Notes: generated by a model from the letters alone, not told the origin. A DNA stretch of 64,000 bases from Reyranella sp. (GCA_019750135.1 JAIEOV010000030.1:62001-126000); one strand, 5' to 3'; shown: positions 30,165 through 39,499, counted from the first letter of the stretch. Program-made: numbers and translations.

Positions 30165-30512
30165 ATGAGCATCCAGCGCATCAACGCCGGCCCCCGCATG
30201 TCGAGCGCGGTCGTCCATGGCAACACGGTCTATCTCGCCGGCCTGACCGCCGACGACACCAAGGCCGACGTCAAGGGCCAGACCAAGCAGATCCTCGACA
30301 AGATCGACAAGTTCCTGAAGGACGCCGGCACCGACAAGTCGAAGATCCTGTCGGCCAACATCTGGTTGACCGACATCGGCACCTGGAGCCAGATGAACGA
30401 GGTGTGGGACGCCTGGGTCGCCCCCGGCAGCACGCCGGCGCGCGCCACCGTCGAGGCCAAGCTCGCCAACCCCGCGCTCAAGGTCGAGATCATGGTGCAG
30501 GCGGCCAAATGA
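30165..30512 (+). CDS. RidA family protein (second copy)
   Basis: A 115-aa RidA-fold protein, preceded by a GAGGAGAG site. It shares about six in ten residues with the copy at 27822, including the Arg-containing ARATVEAKL and the segments DKSKILSA and VWDAWV. Unlike that copy it is monocistronic and ends in a clear terminator. The pair probably arose by duplication, with the FAD oxidoreductase and two small genes between them. Deaminase activity on enamines is expected from the family. Confidence 0.88.
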   Translation: MSIQRINAGPRMSSAVVHGNTVYLAGLTADDTKADVKGQTKQILDKIDKFLKDAGTDKSKILSANIWLTDIGTWSQMNEVWDAWVAPGSTPARATVEAKLANPALKVEIMVQAAK

Positions 30513-30557
30513 CATGCCGATAGGCATGTCATCCCGAACGCAGTGAGGGATCTTTTT
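30511..30557. repeat. Hairpin plus partial copy of the TCATCCCGA repeat
   Basis: GACATGCC and GGCATGTC form an 8-bp hairpin (30511-30530) that includes the last two bases of the ridA stop codon. Bases 30528-30557 resemble one arm of the inverted repeat at 32469-32535 (GTCATCCCGAACGCAGTGAGGGATCT-like). The family also appears at 63966-63993. Confidence 0.7.
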
Positions 30558-30562
30558 TGCGG

Positions 30563-30590
30563 AAAGGGCCGGCGATTGCCGGCCCTTTTT
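30563..30590 (+). terminator. Intrinsic terminator of the second ridA
   Basis: AAGGGCCGGC pairs with GCCGGCCCTT around a GATT loop, followed by a T-run. This is the classical form of a Rho-independent terminator, 51 bp after the ridA stop. Confidence 0.85.
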
Positions 30591-30648
30591 GCTTGCGCGG
30601 GCCGTGGGACGAGCCCACCTCTTCGGCAAACCGGTAGAGGAGCGGACA

Positions 30649-31101
30649 ATGGCAGGTTCCAGCAAACCGCGAGTCGTGGGCTTCAACCATGTGGCGCTGG
30701 AAGTCGGCGACATCGAGGAGGCGCTGGCCTTCTATGGCCGGCTGTTCGCGTTCGAGCTGCGCGGCAAGAGCGCCGACATGGCCTTCATCGATCTCGGTGA
30801 CCAGTTCATCGCCCTGCAGAAGGGCCGCAAGCAGGCGCCTGACGACGGCCGCCACTTCGGCCTGGTGGTCGACGACAAGGAGGCGGCGCGGCAGGCATTG
30901 AAGGACGCCAGTGTGGAGATGCTGCCCGGCCCGTTCCTCGACTTCCGCGATCCCTGGGGCAACCGCATCGAGATCGTGGGCTACGACAACATCCAGTTCA
31001 CCAAGGCGCCCAACGTCCTGCGCGGCATGGGCCTCGAGCGGCTCAGCAAGAACGAGAACGCGCGCAAGGAGCTCGCCGAGAAGGGCATGGCGGTCGAATG
31101 A
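30649..31101 (+). CDS. VOC family (glyoxalase/bleomycin-resistance fold) protein
   Basis: A 150-aa single-domain VOC protein. The motifs VGFNHVALEVGDIEEALAFYG and the C-terminal DFRDPWGNRIEIVGY supply the expected His/Glu metal ligands. The start is ATG 30649 with a GAGGAGCGG site. The ATGA overlap with the amidohydrolase gene suggests one catabolic unit. Substrate unknown: a lyase, dioxygenase or epimerase is possible. Confidence 0.88.
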   Translation: MAGSSKPRVVGFNHVALEVGDIEEALAFYGRLFAFELRGKSADMAFIDLGDQFIALQKGRKQAPDDGRHFGLVVDDKEAARQALKDASVEMLPGPFLDFRDPWGNRIEIVGYDNIQFTKAPNVLRGMGLERLSKNENARKELAEKGMAVE

Positions 31102-32057
31102 AGACGATCAGCGGCCAATGGAACAGGGCGCCGGGTGCCGTCACGCTCATCGACGCCCACCATCACCTGTGGGACCTGAAGGCAAACCGCTACCCTTTCC
31201 TCAGCGACGCGCCGGAACCGCATTTCTTCCTGGGGGCGTACGACGCGATCAGGCGCGATTACCTGCCGAAGGACTATCTGCGGGATTCAAGCGCTCACAA
31301 CGTGTTGACGACGGTGCATTGCGAAGCCGAGATGGATCGCACCAAGCAGGTTGCTGAAACCGAGTGGCTGACCGACGTGAATGCCCGATGGGGATTTCCC
31401 GGCGCCATCGTCGCCCACGCCTGGTTCCACACGGACGATGCCGAGGAGATCCTGGCCGCCCAGTCGCGGTTTCCGCTGGTGCGCGGCATCCGCTCGAAGC
31501 CGGTGACGTCCCTTCGCCCCGATGCCATGACGCCGGGAGCGCCCGGCACCATGCAGGACGACAAATGGCTGCGCGGCTTCGCATTGCTGGAGAAGTACGG
31601 GCTGTCCTGGGATCTTCGCGTGCCCTACTGGCACCTCGTCGAGGCCGCCGAGGTGGCGCGGCAGTTTCCGCGCGTGCCGATCGTGCTCAACCATACCGGC
31701 TTTCCCTGGGATCGCAGCGAGGAGGGCCTCGCCGCCTGGCGCCGCGGCATGGAGGCGGTGGCGCGCCAGCCCAACGTTCACGTCAAGGTCTCCGAGTTCG
31801 GCCTGAAGGACGCCGCCTGGGACTACGAGTCGAACCGGCGCGTCGTCCTGGAGGCGATCGCGATCTTCGGCATCGAGCGCTGCATCTTCGCGAGCAACTT
31901 CCCCGTCGCCGGCCTTCGGATCGACTACGACACGCTGGTTCGCTCTCTCGATAAAATGCTTGGCGATCGTTCGCGGGCCGATCGAGATCGCTTCTTCTGG
32001 AAGAATGCCGCCTCGTTCTACCGTCTTTCGGTGCCCGCCCATGCCGACGCCGCTTGA
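31098..32057 (+). CDS. Amidohydrolase-2 family metal-dependent hydrolase
   Basis: A 319-aa TIM-barrel hydrolase with the DAHHHLWDL metal motif near the N-terminus (about 19-27), VHCEAE, LNHTGFPWD and a late FASNFP. The family includes lactonases (such as fuconolactonase) and decarboxylases. The gene overlaps the VOC gene (ATGA) and the SnoaL-like gene (17 bp). The three likely degrade one small, probably lactone- or ring-derived, compound. Confidence 0.87.
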   Translation: MKTISGQWNRAPGAVTLIDAHHHLWDLKANRYPFLSDAPEPHFFLGAYDAIRRDYLPKDYLRDSSAHNVLTTVHCEAEMDRTKQVAETEWLTDVNARWGFPGAIVAHAWFHTDDAEEILAAQSRFPLVRGIRSKPVTSLRPDAMTPGAPGTMQDDKWLRGFALLEKYGLSWDLRVPYWHLVEAAEVARQFPRVPIVLNHTGFPWDRSEEGLAAWRRGMEAVARQPNVHVKVSEFGLKDAAWDYESNRRVVLEAIAIFGIERCIFASNFPVAGLRIDYDTLVRSLDKMLGDRSRADRDRFFWKNAASFYRLSVPAHADAA

Positions 32058-32463
32058 GGACAAGGACGCCATCCGGGAGCTTTTCAGCGAGTACTGCTTC
32101 CGCATGGACGAGTTCCGGTTCGCCGAGCTCGGCGCGCTGTTCACCGCCGACGGCGAATGGATCGCGCCCTATTCGCGGGCGCGCGGCCCGGCCGAGATCG
32201 CCGCGCTGATGGCGCGCAACATCCCGGCCGAGCCCAGGCGCAAGCACTTCATCATGAACAGCCTGATCCGGCTCGACGGCGATCGGGCTACCGCCCGCAC
32301 CAGCTACCTGGTCGTCCTGCAGGCGGCGGGCGCCGGCCTGGTGCCGTCGGTCGCTGGCACCTACGAGGACGTGTTGATGAGAACGCGCGACGGCTGGCGC
32401 TTCCGCGAGCGCCGGCTGGTCCACGACCTGCGGGGCGAGCTGGGGCTGAACGTGGAGAAATAG
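32041..32463 (+). CDS. SnoaL-like / NTF2-fold protein
   Basis: This 140-aa protein has the NTF2-like cone fold pattern: an N-terminal helix DKDAIRELFSEYCFRMDEF, then FTADGEWIAP, a strand pair with HFIMNSLI and a C-terminal DGWRFRERRLVHD. Members are isomerases, dehydratases or binding proteins. It is the last gene of the VOC-amidohydrolase-SnoaL unit and overlaps the amidohydrolase gene. The downstream inverted repeat at 32469 may terminate the transcript. Confidence 0.82.
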   Translation: MPTPLEDKDAIRELFSEYCFRMDEFRFAELGALFTADGEWIAPYSRARGPAEIAALMARNIPAEPRRKHFIMNSLIRLDGDRATARTSYLVVLQAAGAGLVPSVAGTYEDVLMRTRDGWRFRERRLVHDLRGELGLNVEK

Positions 32464-32468
32464 CCGCT

Positions 32469-32535
32469 GTCATCCCGAGCGAAGCGAGGGACCTTTCCTG
32501 CGGCTTTAAAGGTCCCTCGCTTCGCTCGGGATGAC
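32469..32535. repeat. Inverted repeat of the TCATCCCGAGCG family
   Basis: GTCATCCCGAGCGAAGCGAG plus GGACCT pairs with its complement at 32510-32535 around a short spacer. Single arms of the same element are seen at 30528-30557 and 63966-63993. It lies between convergent genes and may work as a terminator. Confidence 0.85.
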
Positions 32536-32549
32536 ATGCGGTGCGGTCG

Positions 32550-33161
32550 CTAGTCGAACCGCGCCGGTGATGAGAACGGGCGCGTCGCATCGACGACGAA
32601 CATCACGAGCTGGTCGAGATCGACCGTGCCGGCGCTGAACACTTCCATCGGCATGTCGGCGCCATGGCCGTTCATCGCGGCGCCGGCGTCGGCGTGCGTG
32701 ACGCCGTGCGGCGTGCGCTGCCCGAGCCGGCCCTTCAGCACATAGAAGGCTTCCGAGCCGGGATGGGAATGCGGCGGCGTGCGCGCACCCGGCGGGCCGC
32801 TCGCGTGATTGATGCGCAGCAGATACTCCGGCGCCGGTACGGGCGGCACAGGACCGATCTCGGCAACTTTGCTCCCGCCTGCTGTCGCACCGCCTTGGGT
32901 GCCGAGGGTGAACAGCCAGGCCTTGCCGGAGACTTCGGCGGCAAGCGCCGTCGGTCCGGCAGCGGCCTCGGCATCCTTCAGGGTCGGAAACGTTTCGATC
33001 CGCCAGAACAGCGGCCCCGGCGGCAGCTCCTTGAGCTTCTTCTCGATCACCGGCTTGACGCTGAGCGCCGGCGGCTGCTGGGCCATCGATGACGCCGAAC
33101 CCAGCGCAACGATCGCATAGGTGGCCAGAGCCCGAAGGAAGAGTGCCAGTGCAGTCTTCAT
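32550..33161 (-). CDS. Exported cupin-domain protein
   Basis: A 203-aa protein with a signal peptide (about 1-27, ending MAQQ). The cupin signature is visible: PPHSHPGSEAFYVLKGRL, with His-His-Glu ligands, then a second motif with HADAGAAMNGHG. It is a secreted single-domain cupin, perhaps binding a metal or sensing a small molecule. It is divergent from the frameshifted regulator gene with a 123-bp gap. No enzymatic role can be named. Confidence 0.8.
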   Translation of the reverse strand: MKTALALFLRALATYAIVALGSASSMAQQPPALSVKPVIEKKLKELPPGPLFWRIETFPTLKDAEAAAGPTALAAEVSGKAWLFTLGTQGGATAGGSKVAEIGPVPPVPAPEYLLRINHASGPPGARTPPHSHPGSEAFYVLKGRLGQRTPHGVTHADAGAAMNGHGADMPMEVFSAGTVDLDQLVMFVVDATRPFSSPARFD

Positions 33162-33284
33162 CGTCTCAGCCTGGCACAGGATGGCTGTCTGGGCCTCATG
33201 CGCCGTCTCACGTTTCCCTCCATTTTTCCTCAAGAAGCACCGTGCTAATGTCGCTTCGGGCTCGTCGCCGCAGGCGGAACTGCT

Positions 33285-34819
33285 TTGCGTTACCTTTTCG
33301 ACGACTGTGCGCTCGACTTGGATCGCCGCGAGCTGCATCGCGGCGCGGGACAGGTTGCGGTCGAGCCGCAGGTCTTCGACCTGCTTGCCCTTCTCATCCG
33401 TCATCGTGACCGCGTCGTCAGCAAGGACGATCTTCTGGCGACGATCTGGCAGGGGCGTATCGTCTCCGAATCGACGCTGTTCAACCGTATCAACGCCGCG
33501 CGCAAGGCCATTGGCGATGCCGGTGACCGTCAGCGCCTGATCAAGACGCTGCCGCGCAAGGGCCTGCGCTTCGTCGGCGAGGTGCGCGAGGAAGGCGGCG
33601 AGTCTTCGCCATCGCCCGAGCTATCGCTGCCGGACCGCCCGTCGATCGCCGTTCTGCCCTTCGCCGACATGAGCGGCGATGCCGGCCGAGAGGAGCACTT
33701 TGCCGACGGCATCTCCGAGGACCTGATCACCGGCCTGGCGCGCATCCGCTGGCTGTTCGTCATCGCCCGCAACTCGACCTTTGCCTACAAGCATCGCGCC
33801 GCCGACGCCAAGCAGGTCTCGCGCGAGCTCGGCGTACGCTACATCCTGGGAGGCAGCGTGCGCCGTGCCGGCGATCGGCTGCGCGTCACTGCCCAACTGG
33901 TCGATGCCACGACCGGCGGCCATCTCTGGTCGGACCGCTACGAACGCCAGGTCGGCGACGTCTTCGCCGTGCAGGACGACATCACGCGCAGCGTCGCCGC
34001 CGCCATCGAGCCGCGCCTGCTGGCGGCCGAGGGCATTCGCGCGCTGGCCCGCTCGCCGCAGCACCTCGGCGCCTGGGAGCTGGTGGCGCAGGCGCAGACG
34101 CATTTCTGGCGGATGTCGCGCGCCGATCATCAGGCGGCAATCGAGCCGCTACGCCGAGCGATCGAGTCCCATCCCGACTATGCGCCGGCACACGGCCGGC
34201 TGGGCTTCTGCCTGGTGTTCGCGGCCCACATGGGATGGATCGGCGCCGATCAGGGCCTTTTAGCCGGCCGCGACCATGCGATCCGCGCCATCGCGCTCGA
34301 TGACTGCGATCCCTGGGGCACATCGCGCTGGGCTACTGGGCGATGATGGAACGGCGCACCGAAGAGTCGATTGCGGCCTTCAGGCAGGCGGTGACCCTCA
34401 ATCCCAATTCCGCCGCGGCCCATTCCCATCTCAGCCGCGGGTTCGCCTTCGCCGGCCGAGATCGCGAAGCGATCGAGCACGGCAACGACGCGATCCGGCT
34501 GAGCCCGCTCGATCCGGAGATGGCCCTGTTCCTGGGCGCCATCGCTGTCGCCCACTACACCGCCGGTCGCTACGACCTGGCGGCGCACTTCACGACGGAG
34601 GCGCTGCGCCTGCGGCCGGGCTTCCAGGGCGCCCAGCGCCTGCGCTGCGCCAGCCTTGCCCGGTCCGGACGCGTCGGCGAAGCGCGCGCCTTCCTGGCCG
34701 ACGTGCGCCGCGAGCAGCCGCTGCTGTCGCTCGACTGGGTGCGCGGCAACGTTCCCTATCAGACGCGCGAGCTGATGGACCAGTTCGTCGAAGGCCTGCG
34801 TCGGGCCGGCCTGCGTTAG
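33285..34819 (+). pseudogene. Winged-helix/TPR regulator (CadC-TolB type), broken by a frameshift
   Basis: The first frame (33285-34346, TTG start) encodes an OmpR-type winged helix (about 1-105), then a TolB/FlgO-like domain (RPSIAVLPFADMSGD, FADGISEDLITGLARI) and the start of a TPR region. At about 34314-34319 the frame breaks: DPWG is followed by a stop, while the second frame (to 34819) continues as HIALGYWAMMERRTEESI. One missing base (TGGGCGCAC expected, TGGGGCAC seen) explains it exactly. The full protein would have about 511 residues. This is either a true pseudogene or a sequencing error in a G/C run. Confidence 0.85.
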
Positions 34820-35247
34820 TCCATGATCACTTTCGTCGAGTGTCGCTCGCCGAGATCGTCGGTCAGGAGCAGGGTGGCGTGGAACGGCTCATCGACCGCG
34901 CGGGATTCTCCGTCGATCAGGAAGAACACCGATACGACGGCGATGCGCTGCGGCGGCAGCGGGTTCTCTGCGGCGAACTTGCCGGTCGCGGGGTCGCGCA
35001 CGCCGATGGCGACGGTCGCGTGGGCCGGCATGCCTTCGATCTCGGCGGCCGCGATCCGGCGCGGCGCGTTGGTCATGTTGCTCGCCTCGAGGTAGATCTG
35101 GATCTCCATCCGCGGCGTTCGCTGGGACGCATCGCTCGGGCGCCAGAACGATTGGTAGGTCGGGTGGCGATGCACCGAAAAGCGCAAGCGCCCCTGCGGT
35201 TGCCCACCGAGGCGCCCCGTCAGCCAACCCCAAGCTTTGCCGAGCAT
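34816..35247 (-). CDS. Hypothetical protein, 143 aa
   Basis: The start ATG 35247 gives a Trp/Gly-rich N-terminus (MLGKAWGWLTGRLGG) followed by a beta-rich soluble domain with alternating strands (AHATVAIGVRDPATG; HATLLLTDDLGERHSTKVIMD). It has no signal peptide, Cys or known motif. The stop overlaps the regulator pseudogene by 4 bp (convergent). The function is unknown. Confidence 0.55.
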   Translation of the reverse strand: MLGKAWGWLTGRLGGQPQGRLRFSVHRHPTYQSFWRPSDASQRTPRMEIQIYLEASNMTNAPRRIAAAEIEGMPAHATVAIGVRDPATGKFAAENPLPPQRIAVVSVFFLIDGESRAVDEPFHATLLLTDDLGERHSTKVIMD

Positions 35248-35399
35248 GCGTAACTCCGAGCAGTGCCGGAAACGTGGGTATCCGCCGCACCTTGCGACAT
35301 GCGCCATTTCACCGCGCAAGCAAGAAAATAATCGTGGTTATTCTTCGGTACTTCTGTCATATTGGATGATGATGGACCAGAGCCCGTGTTCTCATGTTT

Positions 35400-35467
35400 C
35401 TTTCGGACCGCGCGCGACCCCGCACGCTCAGAATCATGAGCGCGCGGGGTCGCGCGCGGTCCGGAAG
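35400..35467. repeat. 68-bp palindrome (GGACCGCG family), second copy
   Basis: This copy has the same length and outer sequence as 28193-28260 (CTT-CGGACCGCGCGCG arms and GCTCA/TGAG centre), but the inner block is ACCCC/GGGGT instead of TCCT/AGGA, with pairing mostly kept. It occupies the 290-bp gap 35248-35537, which holds no gene. Confidence 0.88.
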
Positions 35468-35537
35468 AGTATGACGCGCTCCAGTTGGGAGGGGGGCTGC
35501 GCTAAATGCGGGAAATGCGGAAATTACCGGCCGATCG

Positions 35538-36941
35538 TCAGTTGATCGGCCCCATGATCTTGCCCGGGTTCATGATGTTGTCCGGGTCGAGCGCCTTCTT
35601 GATCGAGCGCATCAGCGACATGGCCTCGCCGTGCTCCTCGTAGAGGAACTTGATCTTGCCGAGGCCGACGCCGTGCTCGCCTGTGCAGGTGCCGCCGAGC
35701 GACAGCGCGCGCGCGACCATGCGGTCGTTCAGCCCCTCGGCGCGCTGCAGGTAGGTCGGGTCGTCGGGGTTCACCATCATGGTGAGATGGAAGTTGCCGT
35801 CGCCGACATGGCCGACGATCGGGGCGTAAAGCCCGCTCGCCACGATGTCCTTCTGGGTCTCGAGGATGCATTCGGCCAGCCGCGAAATCGGCACGCAGAC
35901 ATCGGTCGCCCACATGCCCCAGCCGGGCTTGGCGGCCTTGGCCGCCCAGGCCGCGTCGTGGCGAGCCTGCCACATCTTCGTGCGTTCCTCGGCCTGGCTG
36001 GTCCAGGCGAAGTGGCCACCGCCATTCTCCTCGGCCAGCGCCTGCACCATCTCGGCCTGCTCCTTAGTGCTGGCCTCGGTGCCGTGGAACTCCAGCATCA
36101 GCGTGCTTTTGAGCGGCAGGCCGAGCTTGGAGTAGTTGTTCACGGTGTCGACGGTCTCGGTGTCCATCAGCTCGATGCGCGCCACCGGGATGCCCGACTG
36201 GATGGTCTGGATCACGGTGTTGACCGCGCCCTCCAGCGTGTCGAAGGCGCAGGTCGCCGAGACCATGGATTCGGGGATGCCGTAGAGACGGAGCGTGATC
36301 TCGGTGATGATGCCGAGCGTGCCTTCGGAACCGACGAACAGCTTCACCAAGTCGTAGCCCGCCGAGGACTTGCGCGAGCGGCGGCCGAGCCGCATCAGCC
36401 GCCCGTCGGGTGTGATGACCTGCAGCGCCAGCACGTTCTCGCGCATGGTGCCGTATCGCACCGCGTTGGTGCCCGAAGCGCGCGTCGAGGTCATGCCGCC
36501 GATCGAGGCGTCCGCCCCGGGATCGATCGGGAAGAACAGTCCGGTGGCGCGGATGTACTCGTTGAGCTGCTTGCGCGTGACGCCAGGCTGGACCACGACG
36601 TCGAGGTCGGCCTCGTTGACCTGCAGCACCTTGTTCATGCGGCTCAAGTCGAGCGAGATGCCGCCGTTGGGCGCGCTGATATGGCCTTCCAGCGAGGTGC
36701 CGGTGCCGAAGGCGATGATCGGCGTCTTGTGCCGGGCGCAGATCTGGACGACCCGCTGGGCTTCCTCGGCCGATTCGACGAACACCACGGCGTCGGGCAG
36801 GTGGGCCTCGTGGAAGGAGATGTCCTTGCCATGCTGCTCGCGCACGGCGTGCGCGGTGCTGACCCGGTCGCCGAACAGCTGCTTCAGCTCGGTGATGGTG
36901 GTGTCGACGTTGGGGGCTTTGACCGAAGCCGTGGCGGCCAT
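35538..36941 (-). CDS. FAD-binding oxidase, GlcD/D-lactate dehydrogenase type
   Basis: A 467-aa flavoprotein of the VAO/PCMH fold: FAD pyrophosphate loop FGTGTSLEGH, a second loop DPGADASIGGMTSTRASGT, and the C-terminal FAD-linked oxidase domain with GHVGDGNFH and CTGEHGVGLGK. The family oxidises D-lactate, glycolate or D-2-hydroxyglutarate. I start at ATG 36941 (AGGAGA site 8 bp upstream), divergent from the thiolase gene with a 68-bp gap. Substrate unproven. Confidence 0.92.
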   Translation of the reverse strand: MAATASVKAPNVDTTITELKQLFGDRVSTAHAVREQHGKDISFHEAHLPDAVVFVESAEEAQRVVQICARHKTPIIAFGTGTSLEGHISAPNGGISLDLSRMNKVLQVNEADLDVVVQPGVTRKQLNEYIRATGLFFPIDPGADASIGGMTSTRASGTNAVRYGTMRENVLALQVITPDGRLMRLGRRSRKSSAGYDLVKLFVGSEGTLGIITEITLRLYGIPESMVSATCAFDTLEGAVNTVIQTIQSGIPVARIELMDTETVDTVNNYSKLGLPLKSTLMLEFHGTEASTKEQAEMVQALAEENGGGHFAWTSQAEERTKMWQARHDAAWAAKAAKPGWGMWATDVCVPISRLAECILETQKDIVASGLYAPIVGHVGDGNFHLTMMVNPDDPTYLQRAEGLNDRMVARALSLGGTCTGEHGVGLGKIKFLYEEHGEAMSLMRSIKKALDPDNIMNPGKIMGPIN

Positions 36942-37009
36942 ATGGGTTCTCCTGGCGTAGGCCGTTTGGATACGCTCAAATGCCGCGAAAGCCAACCGAG
37001 GGAACGGCC

Positions 37010-38260
37010 ATGCGCGATGTCTATGTAGTTGGCTCCTATACCACCGCCTTCAAGAAGCATCCGGGCATGGGCTGGGGCGACCTGGCGCGCGAGGCCTATC
37101 TCGGCACGCTTTCGGATGCCGGCATGAAGAACGGCGCGGATATCGAAACCGGCTGGATGGGCAATTGCGGCATGGGCTTCTGGGGCCAGAACTCGATCCG
37201 CGCCCAGGCGCTGTTCCAGCCGCTGGTCGAGGAGGGGCTGTTCCCTGAGCGCGTGCCGATGTTCAACGTCGAGAATGCCTGCGCCACGGCCTCGACCGCC
37301 TTCATGGGCGCCTGGAAGGACGTGCTGGCCGGCACCCACGAGCTCTCCTTCTGCATCGGCATCGAGAAGCTCTTCAGCCCCGATGCGCCGGAGCGTACCG
37401 CGGGCCTGTTCAACCAGGGCTACATAACCAGCCAGCACGACCGGCTGGTCGAGGAGATGACCAGGGTGGGCGACATGGTCGGCTCCAGGTTCGCGCCGGG
37501 CGACGACCGCACCATCTTCATGGACACCTACGCCATGCAGGCCAAGTGGCACATGTGGAAGTACGGCACGACGCAGCAGCAGATCGCCGTCGGCGCCGCC
37601 AAGAACCACAATTACGGCGCCCTGAACGACAAGGCGCAGTATCGCTTCCAGATGACGCCGCAGGCCGTGCTGGAGGACCGTCCGGTGTCCTATCCGCTGA
37701 CCCGCGCCATGTGCGCGCCGATCGGCGATGGCGCCGCGGCCGCGCTGCTGTGCTCGAAGGAATACCTCGAGAAGCTGCCGGCCAGTGTCAGGGAGCGCGC
37801 CGTGCGCATCGCGGGCGTGGGCTTCTCCGGCGGCAAGTACCGCAAGCTCGACGAGCCGGGCCTGACCCGCGTCGCCGCCGACAAGGCCTACAAGATGGCG
37901 GGGCTGGGGCCCGACGACATCGACGTCGCCGAGGTGCACGACGCCACCAGCTTCTGCGAGATCTACCAGTGCGAGATGCTGCGCTTCTGCCCCGAGGGCG
38001 AAGGCGGCAAGTTCATCGACTCCGGCGCGACCGGGCCGGACGGCAAGCTGCCGGTCAACACCTCGGGCGGGCTGGTGTCGAAGGGCCATCCCGTCGGGGC
38101 GACGGGCCTGTCGATGCTGGCCGAGCTCACCACGCAGCTGCGCGGCGAGGCCGGCGCCCGGCAGGTGAAGGGTGCGGAGATCGCGCTGGCCGAGAACGGC
38201 GGCGGCGTCATCGGCATGGAAGAAGCCGTGGCCTCCGTCATGATTCTGCAGCGTGGGTAA
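37010..38260 (+). CDS. Thiolase family protein (SCP2-type acetyl-CoA acetyltransferase)
   Basis: A 416-aa thiolase-fold protein. The nucleophilic Cys is C91 in FNVENACATAS; the C-terminal GGLVSKGHPVGATG supplies the catalytic His. The pattern (ending in GMEEAVASVMIL) is closer to lipid-transfer/SCP-x thiolases than to degradative FadA. The start is ATG 37010; ATG 36980 has no good site. It may feed the SDR and hydratases downstream in an acyl-CoA route. Confidence 0.9.
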   Translation: MRDVYVVGSYTTAFKKHPGMGWGDLAREAYLGTLSDAGMKNGADIETGWMGNCGMGFWGQNSIRAQALFQPLVEEGLFPERVPMFNVENACATASTAFMGAWKDVLAGTHELSFCIGIEKLFSPDAPERTAGLFNQGYITSQHDRLVEEMTRVGDMVGSRFAPGDDRTIFMDTYAMQAKWHMWKYGTTQQQIAVGAAKNHNYGALNDKAQYRFQMTPQAVLEDRPVSYPLTRAMCAPIGDGAAAALLCSKEYLEKLPASVRERAVRIAGVGFSGGKYRKLDEPGLTRVAADKAYKMAGLGPDDIDVAEVHDATSFCEIYQCEMLRFCPEGEGGKFIDSGATGPDGKLPVNTSGGLVSKGHPVGATGLSMLAELTTQLRGEAGARQVKGAEIALAENGGGVIGMEEAVASVMILQRG

Positions 38261-38265
38261 CGGGT

Positions 38266-38532
38266 ATGCCGGCGAAGCCCATCCGCACTCGCAGTGAGCA
38301 CGGCCAAGCTCTGGCCGAGATCGAGCGATTGATGGGTGCCAAGCGGGGATCGCGGCAAGCCGACCTTGCTCAACTTTTGGGCTCGCGGTCGTCGGCTTCA
38401 GCGATCCTCAATCGGAAGCGGCCGATGTCATTGGCCGTCATTCGCAAGCTCGCCAAAGGCTGGGATATTCCGACGGATATTCTCGTGCAGCCGTACCGGA
38501 TACGAATCCGACGCTCTTCGCGCGCCGCTTGA
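38266..38532 (+). CDS. Short HigA-like helix-turn-helix protein
   Basis: This 88-aa protein begins IRTRSEHGQALAEIERLM, the N-terminal helix of HigA-type antitoxins, and ends in the HTH (LGSRSSASAILNRKRPMSLAVIRKLAKGW) with the IPTDIL tail. Family members (about 120-138 aa) carry some 30 to 40 residues between these parts; here the helix is joined almost directly to RQADLAQLLG. No HigB toxin is adjacent. It lies 5 bp after the thiolase gene. It may still bind DNA as an orphan regulator. Confidence 0.75.
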   Translation: MPAKPIRTRSEHGQALAEIERLMGAKRGSRQADLAQLLGSRSSASAILNRKRPMSLAVIRKLAKGWDIPTDILVQPYRIRIRRSSRAA

Positions 38533-38605
38533 AACGGACACACTGCGAACAAACATAGGGCGCACGGCCCAAGACCACACGAAAAGACCCCGGGGAGATC
38601 AAGGA

Positions 38606-39499
38606 ATGACCATCCGCTTCGACAATCGCGTCGCCATCGTCACCGGCGCCGGCAATGGGCTCGGCCGCGCGCATGCGCTGCTGCTGGCCAGCCGTGGCGC
38701 CAAGGTGGTGGTGAACGATCCGGGCGGTGCGGTCGATGGTAAAGGCGGCGATCATGCCGCCGCCGACAAGGTCGTGGCGGAGATCAAGGCGGCCGGCGGG
38801 CAGGCGGTGCCGAACTACGATTCCGTGGCCGATCCCAAGAGTGCCGCCAACATCGTCAAGACCGCGGTCGATTCCTTCGGCACGGTCGACATCGTCGTCA
38901 ACAACGCGGGCGTGCTGCGCGACAAGACCTTCCACAACATGACGGTCGAGGATTTCGACTTCGTGGTGAAGGTCCACTTCCTCGGTACCGCCTACGTAAC
39001 CCACGCGGCCTGGCCGATCATGCGCGCCAAGGCCTATGGCCGCGTCGTCGTCACCTCGTCGAACTCCGGCATCTACGGCAATTTCGGCCAGGCCAACTAC
39101 GGCGGCGCCAAGCTCGCCGTCGTGGGCTTCATGAATGCGCTGCGGCTGGAGGGCCAGAAGTACAACATCTTCGTCAACGCCCTGGCGCCGGTCGCCGGCA
39201 CGCGCATGACCGAGAGCCTGATGACGCCGGAGATGCTGGCCAAGCTCGACCCGTCCTTCGTCTCGCCCATGGTCGCCTATCTCTGCAGCGAACAGTGCCA
39301 GCGCACCGGCGAGATCTGGAGCGCGGGCGCCGGCAACTTCGCGCGCATCGAGTATCGCGAGGCGCCGGGCGTGCGCATCACCGGCCGCGCGCCGACCGTG
39401 GAGGACGTCGCCGACAACATCGAGAAGATCGCCGACCTCACGACCAACAAGGTCTTCCGGACCTCGACGGAAGAGGTGGCGGCGGTGGTGGGCTCCTGA
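38606..39499 (+). CDS. Short-chain dehydrogenase/reductase (MFE-2 type)
   Basis: A 297-aa SDR with TGAGNGLGRA for cofactor, NNAGVLRDK, the catalytic Ser (TSSNSGIYG) and Tyr-x3-Lys (YGGAK). The sequence resembles the 3-hydroxyacyl-CoA dehydrogenase part of peroxisomal multifunctional enzyme 2 (NDPGG, RDKTFHNM, TRMTE), including a C-terminal extension after the fold. It suits beta-oxidation with the thiolase and hydratases. A GGAGATCAAGGA site precedes the ATG. It overlaps or abuts the cyclase start. Confidence 0.9.
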   Translation: MTIRFDNRVAIVTGAGNGLGRAHALLLASRGAKVVVNDPGGAVDGKGGDHAAADKVVAEIKAAGGQAVPNYDSVADPKSAANIVKTAVDSFGTVDIVVNNAGVLRDKTFHNMTVEDFDFVVKVHFLGTAYVTHAAWPIMRAKAYGRVVVTSSNSGIYGNFGQANYGGAKLAVVGFMNALRLEGQKYNIFVNALAPVAGTRMTESLMTPEMLAKLDPSFVSPMVAYLCSEQCQRTGEIWSAGAGNFARIEYREAPGVRITGRAPTVEDVADNIEKIADLTTNKVFRTSTEEVAAVVGS

